Source: Dyella sp. GSA-30 (lineage in GTDB: Bacteria; Pseudomonadota; Gammaproteobacteria; Xanthomonadales; Rhodanobacteraceae). Taken from it: 64,000 nt of DNA. Below, one piece after another: positions 53,112-62,109 of the stretch (its first letter is position 1; every line of letters begins with the position of its first letter). The stretch lies in the NCBI RefSeq assembly GCF_027924605.1, contig NZ_AP027042.1, positions 473,524 through 537,523 on the forward strand. The letters are read 5' to 3'. The position numbers and the translations under genes were made by a program. A model generated the notes under the pieces. The model had not been told where the DNA came from. It was given only the letters and a program-made list of their open reading frames with translations, and made no database searches.

Positions 53112-55853
53112 ATGCGTTTATTTCCTTGCCGCCGCGTTCTTGGACTCATCGGGCTGTGGATTTGCACGCTGCCTGTCCACGCGCAGAGTGGTTTGCAGCT
53201 TCAATCCCTTACCATCGACAGACAAACGCAACCGCTATCCATCGATGTCCCGTCGCCTTCCTTTGCCTGGGTGGTGGCTAATGCGCCGCGCGGCACGACA
53301 CCCGGCGGTTATCGAATCGAAGTAGCGCGCAGCATGGCCGCGCTGGCTGCCGATCGTCCCGACCTATGGGACAGCGGCCTTGTAGCCGGCGATGCCTCTT
53401 TCGACGTCGCGTATAACGGGCCACCATTGACTCCGTCGAGTCGGTACTACTGGAAAGTGGTTGCGCACACGTCGGCAGGTAATGCGAGTGCTACATCCTG
53501 GTTCGAAACCGCACCGTCGCCACAGCAATGGTCCCGGGCACAATGGATCGGCAAGCCTCCGGGCGGCTCTTTGGCTGCGCCGCTGCTGCGACGCGTTTTA
53601 ACCGTAAAGAACGGCCTCGAATCGGCACGCCTGTATGTCGCCGCAGGTGGCTACGCCAACGTGTCGATCAATGGAAAGCCCGCTAGCGATGCCGTTCTTT
53701 CGCCCGATTTCACGAATTACAACAAACGCGCGCTTTATCTTGCGCATGACGTAACGGCCCTGTTAAAGCCCGGCTCGGCCAATGCCATCGGCATCGAGCT
53801 TGGACGTGGTTACTACGGACTCACCAATCCGAATGTATGGCATTGGGAAAAGGCGCCATGGCACGGCGAGCCGCGCGTACGTGTACTTCTTAAATTATGT
53901 TACGTGGACGGTCGTTGCGAGTTCGAAGGAACTGATGCGCACTGGCGCATCCACGACGGCCCGACGGTACTTGACGATGTATACGGTGGCGAGACCTATG
54001 ACGCGCGCCTCGAGCTACCTGGCTTCGACACGGTAGCTTTTGACGATCGAAACTGGCGCGCAGCCGCCGTATTGCCCGCACCAGAGGGCGTACTGCAGGC
54101 GCAGCGCGAACCGCCGGTGCGCGTAGCAGCAACGTTGCAGGCGACCACGATCACCAGGCTGCCCAGCGGTAGCTACGTGTTCGCTTTTCCGCGTGTCATC
54201 GCCGGCTGGGCCACGCTGGCCATGCAAGGAAAAGCCGGCGACACCATCGTTTTACACTATGGCGAAAAGCTATTGCCCGATGGCAGTGTGGACGACCGCG
54301 ACGACCATCATTACTTCGGGCACGGCCTGCAGACGGATCGCATCACCCTGGCCGGTCGCGGTGTGGAGCACTGGCACTCGCGCTTTTCCTGGAAGGGATT
54401 TCGCTATGTACAAGTCGACGGTTGGCCTGGGTCCGCACCGTCGCTCAGCGCGATGACTGCACAAGTCGTGCATTCCGATGTTGCAGTCATCGGTCACTTC
54501 AGCAGCAGCCATCCGTTGCTCAACTGGATCCATACCGCCGCTGTCGATACCGTGCTGAATAATCTTTACGGCATACCCACCGATACGCCGATGTACGAGA
54601 AGAACGGCTGGACCGGCGACGGCATGCTCGGCGCAGATATGATGTTGCGCAATGTGGACGCCGATACGTTGCTGTCCAAGTGGGTGCGGGACATTGCCGA
54701 TGCGCGCAATGCCGAGGGCGCGCCGCTACTGATCGCACCCAATCCGGGTTGGGGTGATGTACGCGCACCACCCTGGCATGCGGCGTATGTACTGGTTCCC
54801 TGGTCGCTGTATTGGCAACGCGGTGATCGGCACGTATTGGCCGAGCATGTCGATGGCATGGCGCGTTATGTCGACCTTGAGTTTGCACGCTCATCCGGCG
54901 GCATTGCCGATACCGAGCTTGGCGACTGGGTCAGTCCCAGCACGCCTGCCGATGGTGGTAACGCGCCGGAGGACAAACGTATCGCGGCAACCGCCTATCT
55001 CTATCGTATGGCCGAAACCATGGCGCAAATCGAGCGTGTGCTTGGCAACGACGACACGTCGCGCCATTTCGATGCGATGTCGGCGCAGGTACGGTCCGCC
55101 TTCAATCAGCAGTTCTTCGATCCGGCCCAGGGACTATATCGAGGACAAGGCGATGAGGGTGTGCGGCAAACCCACCAATTGCTTGCGCTGGATTTTGGCC
55201 TGGTTCCGGAAGCGCAACGCCGGCGAGTGGTCGATGCCCTGGTTCAAGCGGTGCATGCGCATGACAACCATCTGGACACCGGCGCACTCGGCAGCAAGCT
55301 GCTATTGCCGACGCTGACAGCCATGGGGCATGCCGACCTCGCGTGGATCGTTGCAACCCAGACGAGTTTCCCCAGCTGGGGTTATTGGCGGGAGAACGGT
55401 GCCACCAGCTTATGGGAGCACTGGAAACTGGATGCCCGCTCTCGAGGACATTACTTTCTGGGCAGTATCGACGATTGGCTATTTGGGGATGTAGCGGGTT
55501 TAAAGCCATTGGCGCCGGGATGGCAACGTATCGGCATATATCCCGCCCTTGTTCCATGGCTGGATCACGCTGAAGCAGACACCATGACGCCGTTTGGTCG
55601 TACTGCTGTGGCTTGGTCCCGCTCACGAGGGAAATTGCAACTCGACTTAGAGGTTCCCGTTGGCAGTACCGCTGAGGTACACCTGCCCAGGGTTGCTCCG
55701 GAAGGCGTGACGGAATCGGGGCAGTCTCTGTCGACATTGAAGTGGGTGCATGGATTGCACGCGTGCGGCACAGACACGTGTTTTGAGTTGGAGTCTGGCC
55801 AGTTTCGTTTTTCAGCTTGGACAGTCCGCAGCGCCGCCGCGGGTCGCGACTGA
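53112..55853 (+). CDS. Secreted GH78 alpha-L-rhamnosidase
   Basis: 913 aa from ATG at 53112 (the TTG just upstream is not needed). Sec signal to about residue 24 (LPVHAQ). N-terminal Ig-like and beta-sandwich modules precede the (alpha/alpha)6 barrel; the general acid is E496 in DTPMYEKNGWTGDG, the GH78 signature. Hydrolyses terminal alpha-rhamnose from plant glycosides and polysaccharides. Monocistronic between the kai operon and a REP-like repeat. Confidence 0.92.
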   Translation: MRLFPCRRVLGLIGLWICTLPVHAQSGLQLQSLTIDRQTQPLSIDVPSPSFAWVVANAPRGTTPGGYRIEVARSMAALAADRPDLWDSGLVAGDASFDVAYNGPPLTPSSRYYWKVVAHTSAGNASATSWFETAPSPQQWSRAQWIGKPPGGSLAAPLLRRVLTVKNGLESARLYVAAGGYANVSINGKPASDAVLSPDFTNYNKRALYLAHDVTALLKPGSANAIGIELGRGYYGLTNPNVWHWEKAPWHGEPRVRVLLKLCYVDGRCEFEGTDAHWRIHDGPTVLDDVYGGETYDARLELPGFDTVAFDDRNWRAAAVLPAPEGVLQAQREPPVRVAATLQATTITRLPSGSYVFAFPRVIAGWATLAMQGKAGDTIVLHYGEKLLPDGSVDDRDDHHYFGHGLQTDRITLAGRGVEHWHSRFSWKGFRYVQVDGWPGSAPSLSAMTAQVVHSDVAVIGHFSSSHPLLNWIHTAAVDTVLNNLYGIPTDTPMYEKNGWTGDGMLGADMMLRNVDADTLLSKWVRDIADARNAEGAPLLIAPNPGWGDVRAPPWHAAYVLVPWSLYWQRGDRHVLAEHVDGMARYVDLEFARSSGGIADTELGDWVSPSTPADGGNAPEDKRIAATAYLYRMAETMAQIERVLGNDDTSRHFDAMSAQVRSAFNQQFFDPAQGLYRGQGDEGVRQTHQLLALDFGLVPEAQRRRVVDALVQAVHAHDNHLDTGALGSKLLLPTLTAMGHADLAWIVATQTSFPSWGYWRENGATSLWEHWKLDARSRGHYFLGSIDDWLFGDVAGLKPLAPGWQRIGIYPALVPWLDHAEADTMTPFGRTAVAWSRSRGKLQLDLEVPVGSTAEVHLPRVAPEGVTESGQSLSTLKWVHGLHACGTDTCFELESGQFRFSAWTVRSAAAGRD

Positions 55854-55880
55854 AGATGCCACTTAGAACCCTTCCCTATC

Positions 55881-55964
55881 CGTCGTCCCGGCGAAGGCCG
55901 GGACCCAGTGCCTTACGCCTCAGCGTGCAGAAGACACTGGGCCCCGGCCTTCGCCGGGGCGACG
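55881..55964. repeat. REP-like hairpin, copy 2
   Basis: Inverted repeat with CGTCGTCCCGGCGAAGGCCG on the left and its complement on the right, plus a matching CCCAGTG/CACTGGG extension. It lies between the convergent GH78 and permease genes and may serve as a terminator for both. Core shared with the copies at 18459 and 59961. Confidence 0.78.
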
Positions 55965-56032
55965 ATGAAGACTGAGGTTTTGGAGGTTCCCTGAAATCGC
56001 GCCCACAAAAATTCGGCTGTTGCGGCCGCCGA

Positions 56033-57313
56033 TCACTTCACGGCGTAACGCTGCCATAAATAGATAGGCAATCCAGCGAACAGCAGCACAGCGCCCCACA
56101 GCAAGGTCTCGGTCCCCGTACCGATTAACGCCCACAGACTGAAAGCTAGCGCGCCTAGTGCGACCACCCGCCGCCACATCCTGGCGCTGCTGTCGATACG
56201 CCACCATGCCAGCACGGTGACGAGATAGGGAACCAGCGTCGCCGCAGTGGATAGCAGGATCGTGAAGGTAAAGAGCGCCACCAACGTGCGGCTGTAATTG
56301 GAGACAATCAGCACGCTCGCGAGAATGCTGCTGATCAGCAGCCCCACCCACGGCGTATCGCGTTTATCCAGGCGAGCGAAGCAGGCTGGAAACAAGCCAT
56401 CCTGTGCGGCAGCCAGCGACGTCTGCGCTTGCAGAAGCACCCATCCGTTGAGTGCGCCGAAGCACGAAACGGTCGCGGCGACACCGATCGCGATGCCCGC
56501 GGCGTCACCCCATACTCTCCTTGCCGCTTCGGCCATCGGCGCTGCCGATGCGTGCAGCACATCGGCTGGAAGCATGCCGACGACCACCGTACAGGCCAAC
56601 ATGGTGGCGAGCCCGGCGATGGTCATACCGTTAATGGTGGCACGCGGCACCGTGCGTTGCGGATCCTTGACGACGCCGGTTGGCACGGTGGCGGTTTCGA
56701 GGCCAAGAAACGCCCACAAGGTGAGTGCGGCAACGGATGAAGCCACGCTCACCAGGGGCAGTCCGCTGGAATTGAAAGGTACAAAGGCGCTCATGTGCAC
56801 CCAGCCCAGTCCCAGCAAACCAAAGACCACCAGCGGCACCAGCTTGAGCAAGGTCGTTACGATGGCTGTACGGCCCGCTTCGCGCACGCCGGCCAAACTA
56901 ATGAATGTGCAGATCCACAGCGCGCCTAATGCGCACAAGGCGCTGCGCAACGGAGTGAGCGTTGCTGCTGGCCACACAGAACCCAGGCTGCCGGCGAACG
57001 CAACGGCAATCGCCGCATTGGCTGACCATACGCAGACCCAGTAACTCCACGCCACGAGGAAACCGACACGGTCACCGAATGCTCGCCGTGCATAGGCATA
57101 GGCGCCGCCGTGGTTGGGAATGATCTGCGCCAGCCACGCATACACCAGCGCCAACATCAACGCGCCGCCCAAGCTGATTCCCCAACCGAGCAGACTGGCG
57201 GCGCCATAAGGCGCCAGTGCTGCCGGTAAAACAAACACGCCCGATCCGATAATGTTGCCGATGACCAGCGCGATCAGCATCCATTGCCCGAGCGACCGTT
57301 GGCTGTCGCTCAT
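56033..57313 (-). CDS. APC-family amino acid permease
   Basis: 426 aa with about 12 membrane helices. The start (LGQWMLIALVIGNIIGSGVFVLPAALAPYG) contains the unwound GSGVF segment of APC transporters such as AdiC/YjdE, and AYAYARRAFGDRVGFLVAW is in TM3. Substrate probably an amino acid or amine. Start overlaps the Rieske oxygenase stop (ATGA at 57310-57313), so they form one operon, suggesting uptake or export of the oxygenase's substrate or product. Confidence 0.9.
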   Translation of the reverse strand: MSDSQRSLGQWMLIALVIGNIIGSGVFVLPAALAPYGAASLLGWGISLGGALMLALVYAWLAQIIPNHGGAYAYARRAFGDRVGFLVAWSYWVCVWSANAAIAVAFAGSLGSVWPAATLTPLRSALCALGALWICTFISLAGVREAGRTAIVTTLLKLVPLVVFGLLGLGWVHMSAFVPFNSSGLPLVSVASSVAALTLWAFLGLETATVPTGVVKDPQRTVPRATINGMTIAGLATMLACTVVVGMLPADVLHASAAPMAEAARRVWGDAAGIAIGVAATVSCFGALNGWVLLQAQTSLAAAQDGLFPACFARLDKRDTPWVGLLISSILASVLIVSNYSRTLVALFTFTILLSTAATLVPYLVTVLAWWRIDSSARMWRRVVALGALAFSLWALIGTGTETLLWGAVLLFAGLPIYLWQRYAVK

Positions 57314-58452
57314 GCGTGGGCGAGCGAATCGCGGTAGGCGCGGCGCACCATTTCATGGAAATGGTGAACGGCGTTCTCGCGTAACGGATTCAACCGCCCG
57401 GCCTCGTACGAACCCGAAGCAAGCCCGCGTTGTACGTCTTCACAGATGGTGACGTCTTCGTCCTGCACTTCGTCGCTGAACGCAATGTCCTTCGCACGGC
57501 GAGCCTGTGCTTCCGGACTGCTGGCCGGCGTGTAATAGAAGTCGAACTCTACCCGGCAACGGTCGACACCCAGCGGAAGGACACGATTGGTCTGTAAACG
57601 GCCCGGCAGGATGTTGAGCATCGCATTGGGGTACAGGAAGTAATACAAGGCCTCGCCGCTACCGTAGAGATCGTCGCCGCTTTCCAGTGGACTGAACTGG
57701 AACGAATACCACTGGGCGGTTTCGGTGATATAGCTGCGATAGTCGAGCAGGCTGTTCAAGCCTGGATGAATATGCGGTACGTGATAACCCTCCAGGTAGT
57801 TATCCACGTAGACCTTCCAGTTACAGGCGACGTCATAGCTTTCACGATGATGAAACTCATAGTCGTGCAATGCGCGATGCGGCCCGAGTCGCGCATCGAT
57901 GCCCGCGACGAATTCATCGAACGGCGGCGCTTCGCCTATGGCAACGAAAACCAGACCTTGCCATAGGTGTACGCGAACCTCGGGAAGGCGGATGTCCGCG
58001 GGATTGAAGTCCGGCGTGCGGCCCATTTCCGGCGCGCCACGCAGCACGCCGTCCAGGCCATAGGTCCAGCCGTGGTAACGGCAGCGCAGATTCTGTGCGC
58101 CCTTTCCATCGCAGTTGGCAATCGGACCCGCGCGATGCCTGCACACGTTATGGAAGGCGCGAATGGTCGCGGCGTCACTGCGCACGATCAGCAGGGGTAG
58201 CCCGGCGATCTCAGTCACCACATGGTCGCCAACGTTGAGCAGTTGCGATTGATGGCATACCAGTTGCCAGCTCCGCGCAAAGATCGCCGATGCGTCCAGC
58301 GCCGGCATGCGCGCATCGGTATAGAAACGGGCCGGCAAGGTCAGCGCGACATCGAGCTTTTGCGGAGCGAGCGTATCGGGGGAAAGCAACTCGGTCATGG
58401 CGGCATGTGGCGACGGTGATGGCCGAGTATTCATCGAACTGCGCTGCAGCAT
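57310..58452 (-). CDS. Rieske non-haem iron oxygenase alpha subunit
   Basis: 380 aa with ATG at 58452 chosen (AGG 5 nt upstream); ATGs at 58434 and 58398 are alternatives. Rieske centre C104-x-H106 and C124-x2-H127; mononuclear iron ligands H224 and H229 in the NYLEGYHVPHIHP segment. This is the ring-hydroxylating/choline-carnitine-type monooxygenase family. No ferredoxin or reductase gene lies near. Operon with the permease hints at a quaternary amine or amino-acid derivative as substrate, which is inference. Confidence 0.9.
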   Translation of the reverse strand: MLQRSSMNTRPSPSPHAAMTELLSPDTLAPQKLDVALTLPARFYTDARMPALDASAIFARSWQLVCHQSQLLNVGDHVVTEIAGLPLLIVRSDAATIRAFHNVCRHRAGPIANCDGKGAQNLRCRYHGWTYGLDGVLRGAPEMGRTPDFNPADIRLPEVRVHLWQGLVFVAIGEAPPFDEFVAGIDARLGPHRALHDYEFHHRESYDVACNWKVYVDNYLEGYHVPHIHPGLNSLLDYRSYITETAQWYSFQFSPLESGDDLYGSGEALYYFLYPNAMLNILPGRLQTNRVLPLGVDRCRVEFDFYYTPASSPEAQARRAKDIAFSDEVQDEDVTICEDVQRGLASGSYEAGRLNPLRENAVHHFHEMVRRAYRDSLAHA

Positions 58453-58464
58453 CAACGCCTGGTT

Positions 58465-58481
58465 ATTACCTTTCAGGTAAT
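58465..58481. promoter_or_regulatory. Candidate operator between Rieske and CMD genes
   Basis: ATTACC-N5-GGTAAT: perfect 6-bp half-sites in the divergent spacer, 13 bp upstream of the Rieske ATG at 58452. The nearby XRE-MmyB regulator is a plausible ligand-controlled binder. Confidence 0.5.
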
Positions 58482-58556
58482 TGGCTTGTCGAAGTCTCGC
58501 CCATAGGCTGCCTATACCGTCATCGATTCCGATGCGCTCATTCAAAGAGATCCCAC

Positions 58557-59117
58557 ATGTCAGCCTTTCCCATCCATACGATCCCATCCGCGCCTGAACC
58601 GTCCAAGCCGTCCCTTGAAGCGCTGCAGGGTGCGTTTGGCATCATCCCTAACATTGCCGGCGCCATGGCCACCTCCCCTGTCCTGATCGGCAGCTTGGTC
58701 GGGCTCTTCGGCAAGGTCCATGGCGGCAGCTTTTCCGAAGAGCAGATCCAGATCGTCCTGCTTACCAATGCCGTAACCAATGCCAGCGCCTGGGCGGTGG
58801 CATTTCATTCCTTCCTGGCCGTCAAAGAAGGCGTCGATGCGGCGGACGTCGAGGCCATTCGCGAACGACGGACGCCGTCAGCCGGAAAGAACGCTGCCCT
58901 TTCCACATTGGCGCGAACCCTTATCGAAAAGCGCGGGCATCTCGACGACCAGGATATGTCGACTTTCCTTGGCGCCGGCTTCGGCAGGGATCACCTTCTG
59001 GAAGTCATTGCCATCGTCGCCGCGTCCACAATCACCAACTACACTGGCAATGTCACCAAGCCACCGTTGGAGGATGCCTTTGAGGCATATCGTTGGCATG
59101 CGCAAAGAGCCGAATGA
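58557..59117 (+). CDS. Carboxymuconolactone decarboxylase-family protein without the usual Cys pair
   Basis: 186 aa from ATG at 58557. All-helical AhpD/CMD fold with LLTNAVTNASAWAVAFHS at about 69-85. In AhpD-type members this segment reads as N-x-C-x2-C-x3-H; here both Cys positions are S77 and A80, H84 kept. Peroxidase activity is therefore unlikely. It is overlapped by 20 bp by the XRE gene, and is divergent from the Rieske gene. Confidence 0.85.
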   Translation: MSAFPIHTIPSAPEPSKPSLEALQGAFGIIPNIAGAMATSPVLIGSLVGLFGKVHGGSFSEEQIQIVLLTNAVTNASAWAVAFHSFLAVKEGVDAADVEAIRERRTPSAGKNAALSTLARTLIEKRGHLDDQDMSTFLGAGFGRDHLLEVIAIVAASTITNYTGNVTKPPLEDAFEAYRWHAQRAE

Positions 59118-59907
59118 ACTGGGACGTCTACTACGTCATTGGCGTGCAGTACGTGGCACCAGCCAGCTGGAGTTGGCGCTCGATGTCGACATCTCACAGC
59201 GACACTTGAGCTTTATCGAAAGCGGTCGAAGCGCGCCCAGTCGACAGACATTGACCGGCATTGTCCAGTCGCTGGATGTTCCGCTACGGGAGCGAAATGT
59301 GATCTTCCTGGCGGCGGGTTTCGCGCCGGTCTATTCGGAAGCGCCCTGGAATGCCACGGAAATGCAGGGCATTACTCGCGCGCTCGATCGGATGCTGCGC
59401 CAGCATGATCCGTTTCCCGCCATTGTCATGGACAGGTATTGGAACGTGCTGGCTAGCAATGATTCGTCGCCTCGTTTTTTCGGATCGTTCATCGACATGG
59501 CAGCGCGCACTGGACCGCGCAATATGCTGCATCTGATTTTCGATCCCGCCGGGATGCGGCCATTCGTCGTGGATTGGGAAACGGTGGCCAGAAGCCTTAT
59601 CCAGCGCGTCTATCGTGAAGCGGTCGGGCGCGTTCTGGACGAAAACACCCAGGCTTTGCTCGATGAACTGTTTGCTTACCCAGGCGTCGATGCCTCGTGG
59701 CGGCTACACGGATCGGTCGGCTCCGACCCGAACCTGCCGATGATTCCCATGGGATTTAATAAAGACGGCAAGGTACTCAGTTATTTTTCGATGGTGACCA
59801 GTGTAGGGGCGCCGCAAAGCGTCGCGGCACAGGAGCTTCGGATCGAGTCGATGTTTCCTGCGGATGAGGAGACAGAGGTGTTTCATGAGAAGTGGATGTC
59901 GGCTTGA
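59098..59907 (+). CDS. XRE-family regulator with MmyB ligand-binding domain
   Basis: 269 aa from ATG at 59098, 20 bp inside the CMD gene. XRE HTH about residues 6-62 (LGRLLRHWRAVRGTSQLELALDVDISQRHLSFIESG) and an MmyB-like domain about 95-260 (DPFPAIVMDRYWNVLASND; PRNMLHLIFDPAGMRP). MmyB domains bind fatty-acid-like ligands in some members. Probable regulator of the divergent Rieske operon and of its own transcript. Confidence 0.92.
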   Translation: MRKEPNELGRLLRHWRAVRGTSQLELALDVDISQRHLSFIESGRSAPSRQTLTGIVQSLDVPLRERNVIFLAAGFAPVYSEAPWNATEMQGITRALDRMLRQHDPFPAIVMDRYWNVLASNDSSPRFFGSFIDMAARTGPRNMLHLIFDPAGMRPFVVDWETVARSLIQRVYREAVGRVLDENTQALLDELFAYPGVDASWRLHGSVGSDPNLPMIPMGFNKDGKVLSYFSMVTSVGAPQSVAAQELRIESMFPADEETEVFHEKWMSA

Positions 59908-59960
59908 TTCATTCCCCGCTATTGGTGGCCAACTTTGGATTATCCGAATAACCACCTACT

Positions 59961-60087
59961 CGTCATCCCGGCGCAGGCCGGGACCCAGTGACTTCGGTTC
60001 CCGGTTTTTGCGTTAGAGCAAATGCTTGATAACTCTCGCGACAACCGACCACAAAGTCACTGGGTCCCGGCCTGCGCCGGGATGACG
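59961..60087. repeat. REP-like hairpin, copy 3
   Basis: Arms CGTCATCCCGGCGCAGGCCG...CCCAGTGACTT and AAGTCACTGGG...CGCCGGGATGACG flank a 51-bp centre. Same core as the copies at 18459 and 55881. It lies between the XRE gene and the YciI-like gene, convergent to each other. Confidence 0.8.
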
Positions 60088-60150
60088 ATAGGAAAAACTG
60101 AGGTTATTCGGGCTGCCTTCTGGTGCGGCCGGGGCCGCCTCAACAAGGGC

Positions 60151-60441
60151 TTACTTGCCCTGAATCAACAACCCAAGCGGCAAAAGAGGACTGACCGGGA
60201 TCAAGTCGTAGCTCATCAGGTTCGCAGCCACCAGCGGTAACGTCGCCAGCGTTGCCTTGGCTTGCTCAACCGATTCGGCATTCATGAGAAAGATGGGTCC
60301 TGCATTCTCACGGAACCAGAACTGCTCGATGTGACCGTCGAGATAGTGTTTGAGCGTGGCCGGGACTTCGCTCGGCAGATACTGCTGACGTTGTTCGGGC
60401 GTAAGCGGGGATTTCACGGAAGCGATAGCCATGACTTTCAT
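60151..60441 (-). CDS. YciI/muconolactone-isomerase-like small protein
   Basis: 96 aa from ATG at 60441 with a perfect GAGGAG upstream; the longer frame to 60489 is unsupported. Ferredoxin-like fold pattern (MKVMAIASVKSPLTPEQRQQ; EQFWFRENAGPIFLMNAESVEQAKATLATLPLV) as in YciI-like and muconolactone delta-isomerase-like proteins. Enzymatic role not established. Divergent from the GlxA-type regulator, with a large palindrome between them. Confidence 0.75.
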   Translation of the reverse strand: MKVMAIASVKSPLTPEQRQQYLPSEVPATLKHYLDGHIEQFWFRENAGPIFLMNAESVEQAKATLATLPLVAANLMSYDLIPVSPLLPLGLLIQGK

Positions 60442-60521
60442 TGGTGGTCTCCTCGTTGGATGAGCATTGCGATGTGCAACGAGGAGCAATCTAGTCTTCG
60501 TCCTGGCGAAGCGGTATCGTC

Positions 60522-60548
60522 GTAAATGACAACTTTAGGGTCATTTAC
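60522..60548. promoter_or_regulatory. Perfect operator-like inverted repeat between YciI-like and GlxA-type genes
   Basis: GTAAATGAC-N9-GTCATTTAC: 9-bp perfect half-sites, ending 3 bp before the regulator's ATG. The length suits a dimeric regulator; the encoded AraC-type protein or a separate repressor could bind. Confidence 0.65.
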
Positions 60549-60551
60549 GCC

Positions 60552-61517
60552 ATGCGAATTTCCATCCTCGCGCTGGACGGCCTGTTCGATACAGGCCTGA
60601 CCGTCGCCCTGGACGCCTTCGGGATCGCCAACAATTTTGCAGCTCGGCAATCAGGTGGCCCGGCGCCTTTCGAGGTATCGACCGTGGGGGTGCGTAAGAG
60701 CGTCCGGTCCGGTCACGGACTATCCGTGCCCGTGCAAGCCATCACACCCGCGCTGAAGCCGGACTGGGTAATCGTCCCGGCGCTCAATACAAGCACGCCG
60801 GAACGACTGGTTCCGGCGCTTGAGCGGCGGGACGTGTGTCAGGCCAAGACGCAGTTGTTGGCATGGCATGCCGAAGGCGCGCATATCGCCGCGTCCTGCA
60901 TCGGATCGTTTCTTCTGGCGGAAACCGGACTGCTCGATCACCAGGAAGCGACGACCACCTGGTGGCTAGCTCCGCTGTTTCGACAGCGCTACCCGAACGT
61001 AGCTCTGGACGAGTCCCGCATGCTCGTGCCCTCGGGCAGGATGGTGACCGCCGGCGCGGCGATGGGACATCTCGATCTCGCCTTGTGGCTGGTACGCAAG
61101 GCCAGCCCGGAGCTGGCCGGACTGGTCTCACGTTATTTGCTTGCCGACATACGCTCTTCGCAAGCGCCCTACATCATCCCCAATCATCTGGCGCAGGCGG
61201 ACCCACTCATTCTGCGCTTCGAAAAATGGGCGCGAGAGCATCTGAAGCAAGGATTCTCACTGCAGGAGGCCGCCAACGCGTTGGCAACGAGCGCTCGCAC
61301 GCTGCAGCGCCGCTGCCAGACGGTACTCGGCAAGTCGCCACTGGATTATTTTCAGGACCTGCGCGTCGAGCGCGCGCGGTCGCTTGTTCAGAGCAGCAGC
61401 CTCGACCTCGAAGCGATTGCCGCCGAGGTGGGCTATGTCGACGGTGCCACATTGCGGACGCTCTTGCGTCAGCGCCTGGGGCGAGGGGTGCGGGAACTTC
61501 GTGCCGATCTGCGCTGA
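60552..61517 (+). CDS. GlxA-type AraC-family regulator (DJ-1/PfpI + HTH)
   Basis: 321 aa. N-terminal DJ-1/PfpI (GATase1-like) domain about 1-190 with the AASCIGSF nucleophile-elbow segment, and C-terminal AraC HTH about 215-315 (FSLQEAANALATSARTLQRRCQTVLGKSPLDYFQDLRVERARSLV as two HTH units). Such proteins activate amine or amino-acid catabolic genes. Its divergent partner, the YciI-like gene, is the likeliest target. Confidence 0.92.
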   Translation: MRISILALDGLFDTGLTVALDAFGIANNFAARQSGGPAPFEVSTVGVRKSVRSGHGLSVPVQAITPALKPDWVIVPALNTSTPERLVPALERRDVCQAKTQLLAWHAEGAHIAASCIGSFLLAETGLLDHQEATTTWWLAPLFRQRYPNVALDESRMLVPSGRMVTAGAAMGHLDLALWLVRKASPELAGLVSRYLLADIRSSQAPYIIPNHLAQADPLILRFEKWAREHLKQGFSLQEAANALATSARTLQRRCQTVLGKSPLDYFQDLRVERARSLVQSSSLDLEAIAAEVGYVDGATLRTLLRQRLGRGVRELRADLR

Positions 61518-61595
61518 TGGCCGTGTCGAAATTCGTCGTCTCCGTTCGTCGTAGTATCAGAGGGCTGTCCTCTACTCACTCAACGAGGAGGAATC

Positions 61596-62036
61596 ATGGG
61601 TACCGTTCAGCTGCATCGCGTCCTTCGCACCACGCCGGAGCGCCTGTACAAGGCGTTCACCGACCCCGATGCCATGGTCAAGTGGCTGCCGCCGCACGGC
61701 TTCACTGCCAAGGTCCACCATATGGACGTGAAAGTGGGCGGCAGCTTCAAGATGTCGTTTACCAACTTCACGAGCGGCAAGAGCCACGCCTTCGGCGGCA
61801 CCTATCTCGAGCTGAAGCCCGGTCAAGGGCTGCGCTATACCGACGTCTTCGACGATCCGAATCTCCCCGGCGAGATGGTGACCACCGTGACGCTGTCGAA
61901 GGTTGTCTGCGGCACCGATCTGAAGGTGGTGCAGGAAGGTATTCCCGATGCGATCCCGGTGGAAGCCTGCTATCTGGGTTGGCAGGAATCGCTTACGTTG
62001 CTGGCACAGTTGGTCGAGCCGGAAATTCCGGATTGA
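61596..62036 (+). CDS. SRPBCC/AHSA1-family protein
   Basis: 146 aa with GAGGAGGA before ATG. START-like fold of the AHSA1 type: HRVLRTTPERLYKAFTDPDAMVKWLPPHGF at the N-terminus and YLGWQESLTLLAQLVE at the C-terminus. These proteins bind hydrophobic ligands or act as small catalysts/cochaperones; the role is unknown. Next to the GlxA-type gene, 78 bp downstream on the same strand, so possibly co-transcribed. Confidence 0.88.
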   Translation: MGTVQLHRVLRTTPERLYKAFTDPDAMVKWLPPHGFTAKVHHMDVKVGGSFKMSFTNFTSGKSHAFGGTYLELKPGQGLRYTDVFDDPNLPGEMVTTVTLSKVVCGTDLKVVQEGIPDAIPVEACYLGWQESLTLLAQLVEPEIPD

Positions 62037-62109
62037 GTCCATCCAAACCGCGAAATCAGGTTCGCTTACGCTCCAGGAGATGGGCGAACCTGATCCACAA
62101 CGTCGATAG

